DNA from: Callaeas wilsoni
Lineage: Eukaryota; Chordata; Aves; Passeriformes; Callaeidae
Direction of reading: 5' to 3'
Length of the DNA stretch: 64,000 nucleotides
Assembly: GCA_013398955.1 (NCBI GenBank)
Contig: VWPU01008492.1
Location: forward strand, 62,001 to 126,000
The number at the start of each line of letters is the position of its first letter. Within the stretch, counting starts at the first letter, position 1. The notes under the pieces were generated by a model. That model did no database searches. It worked only from the letters and a program-made list of their open reading frames with translations, and was not told where the DNA came from. Positions 62,340 to 64,000 of this stretch are shown here, piece after piece. A program made the position numbers and the translations under genes.

Positions 62340-63015
62340 AATTCGTAAAGGGCTCAGGAAAGTTCTGCAAAAACGACTGGGTGTCTGTAAAACATTCATT
62401 TTTAATGAGAGGCTCAGTCTAGTTAAAATAAGGTTAAGAGGATACTTACCGGAACTGTATAAACACTGCGGCAGGAGATTTATGGTTGCAGGAGGCTTTT
62501 TAAACTAATAGACAAAAGTGGAAATGTATAAATCAGTGGATGGAAACTAAAATTAAGCTAATACATGTTGGAAGAAGTGTAACCCAAAAAAAAAATCTTG
62601 CCTAAGACCAGAGTGGGTCTTTATCACTAGAAGTCCTTAGGAATATATCCATTTTGAAGGTCAGCACATTACTGACTTCCAGGGTAGCTGCAGCAGACTC
62701 TCATTAAAGAGTTCTGGATTATACTATGTGTAAGACCACATTAAATATTTAGACTCCCTACTCTTGGCCTCAAAACCTAAGCACTTGGCAGTCACTGATG
62801 CGAGGGAGCTTTGGAGAAAATCCTTCCAAAGTTTTAGATTGAATATTAGGAAAAAATCTCTTCACAGAAGGAGTTGTCAAACACTTGAAAAAGCCGTCTG
62901 GGGAAGCTGTAGAGTCACTGTCCCTGGAAATACTTAGATATGGCACCTGGGGGTGTGGTTCAGTGGTGGGCTTGGCATTGTCAGATTTACGGCTGGACTC
63001 GATGATTGCAGAGGG
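62340..63015 (+). mobile_element. Old, diverged CR1-type LINE 3' region
   Basis: Scattered but ordered similarity to the CR1 3' region is visible. A GAGAGGCTCAG stretch near 62408 is followed by AAGGTTAAGAGG and a TATAAACACTG-like stretch. Later come GAATATTAGGAAAAAATCTC (about 62842), GTCAAACACTTG, a CTGTCCCTGGAAATACTT stretch, and GGTTCAGTGGTGGGCTTGGC ending in CTGGACTCGATGATT (about 62993-63007). The usual terminal ATTCTATGA repeats are missing. About 62560-62830 is too diverged to align by eye and may be an insertion. The divergence suggests an ancient insertion. Confidence 0.7.
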
Positions 63016-64000
63016 CTCAGCAGACTGTTAGGTGATAATTTACATAAGGATCCAGACTCCACTGCCCAGGCTTGCTCCAGGATCCAATGATTAAAAAAAA
63101 AAAATTATTTTTCTTTGCTGGTCTGATCTATTGTTTTTGTTAATAACTTTAAACTGATACTTCTTTGCATATATTTTTGCTGGAGAAGCTTTTAGATGTA
63201 ATGTTCCTAACTATATATAAAATTGTCTCACTGATGCTTATGGATGTTTTATCCCAAGAGCAAAATCTGTAGCTAAATACTCTGGGCAAGTATTGAAACT
63301 GTCGTTAAAGAAACCTTTTGAAATGTACATATTAAATAAGTGAAGAAAGGAAGAATCGAAGAATTTTTTTTTTTCATTTGCAGCTTTCAGCTGTAGGGAT
63401 CTTAGATGTTGCTCACAGATTTAATAGGTATAAAATAACAAAGAGGGTTTCTTTTTCCCGGATTTTACTTTCCTTTAAACAACTGTCATCAGATTTACAG
63501 GCCACTGTGTGTGTTGCAAATAGGATTTTATACTAAGATCACAGTTTTGAGATTACAACTACTTTGGTTTTTTTAATACAGCATTTATTAAGGTAAAAGT
63601 GAATAAATGTCCTGTGCATCAATGCCCTTTGAGAAGCACTCTTCATTTCTGAGTTCTGTCAATACAATGCTCAGCTGAAAGCACCACCCATGGAAGGATG
63701 TCATCCCAGCTCCTCACAGACAGATTGCCACCCTCGACCCTGTGGCATCAGTTTATGCCCTGCATCTTCATTAATTGCTTGTAAATTATATGCTTTGGAA
63801 AGCAGAAAGCTTTTAAAAATTAACATTTTTTAATGTTAATTAAGCAATTGATTTTTGAAATACAATACTCACAAGGCAGACTTGCCTTGGGAAAGGGTAG
63901 GCTGAATTCTTGCCATGGAGATTTTTAAATTCACTAAAAACCTTAAGCTTCAGCAGAAGCAAAGGATGTGGGTCAGTTTGGCAGTGTCACAAAATCCAAA
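63016..64000. other. Non-coding AT-rich DNA with a palindrome
   Basis: No gene recognised. The stretch contains A and T runs near 63091-63103 and 63364-63374. A perfect inverted repeat with 10-bp arms (63818-63827 and 63832-63841, TTTT loop) sits in a TTAATT-rich stretch. Confidence 0.6.

Overview
The window looks like nuclear DNA from a bird. The 3' ends of CR1-type LINEs occur at 13.2, 53.0-53.9 and about 62.3-63.0 kb, and two LTR copies of one family, of avian endogenous-retrovirus type, lie at about 8.65-9.3 kb (plus) and 58.5-58.75 kb (minus). The base composition is mostly AT-rich, with simple repeats and two single-N gaps. Turtles and crocodilians also carry CR1, so the bird call rests on the combination. 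I cannot name the species or the chromosome.

I found no protein-coding gene, tRNA, rRNA or CRISPR array that I can support. The open reading frames are short, mostly overlap on both strands, and match no family I recognise. The one recognisable coding remnant is the end of the CR1 reverse-transcriptase ORF on the minus strand at 53.5-53.87 kb. The DNA is best read as a gene desert or the inside of a very long intron.

Layout. 1-8.6 kb: unremarkable AT-rich DNA with a 46-base poly-T tract and a TA/TG microsatellite. 8.65-10.03 kb: a solo-type LTR whose last 40 or so bases start a 400-bp tandem duplication. 13.2 kb: a small CR1 3' end. 17.08-19.36 kb: two neighbouring duplications, each interrupted by exactly one N, probably assembly or haplotype joins. 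19.4-40.9 kb: long featureless DNA with trinucleotide repeats, a juxtaposed splice acceptor/donor motif at 26.71 kb that resembles a recursive splice site, a candidate conserved regulatory block at 30.4-30.9 kb and a 17-bp minisatellite at 34.1 kb. 40.94-41.24 kb: the one clear CpG-dense block, followed by a good splice-donor motif at 41.755 kb, which is a candidate promoter and first exon. 43.04-43.08 kb: a near-perfect 21-bp-stem hairpin. 45.2-46.0 kb: a SOX/homeodomain-motif-rich block and a strong splice-acceptor-like tract. 51.7-52.3 kb: a GC-rich patch. 53.0-53.87 kb: the 5'-truncated CR1. 58.5-58.75 kb: the second LTR. 62.3-63.0 kb: an old, diverged CR1.

Nothing here amounts to a new gene system. 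The best leads are the recursive-splice-like site, the hairpin, and the CpG block with its donor site. All three need transcript or conservation data.
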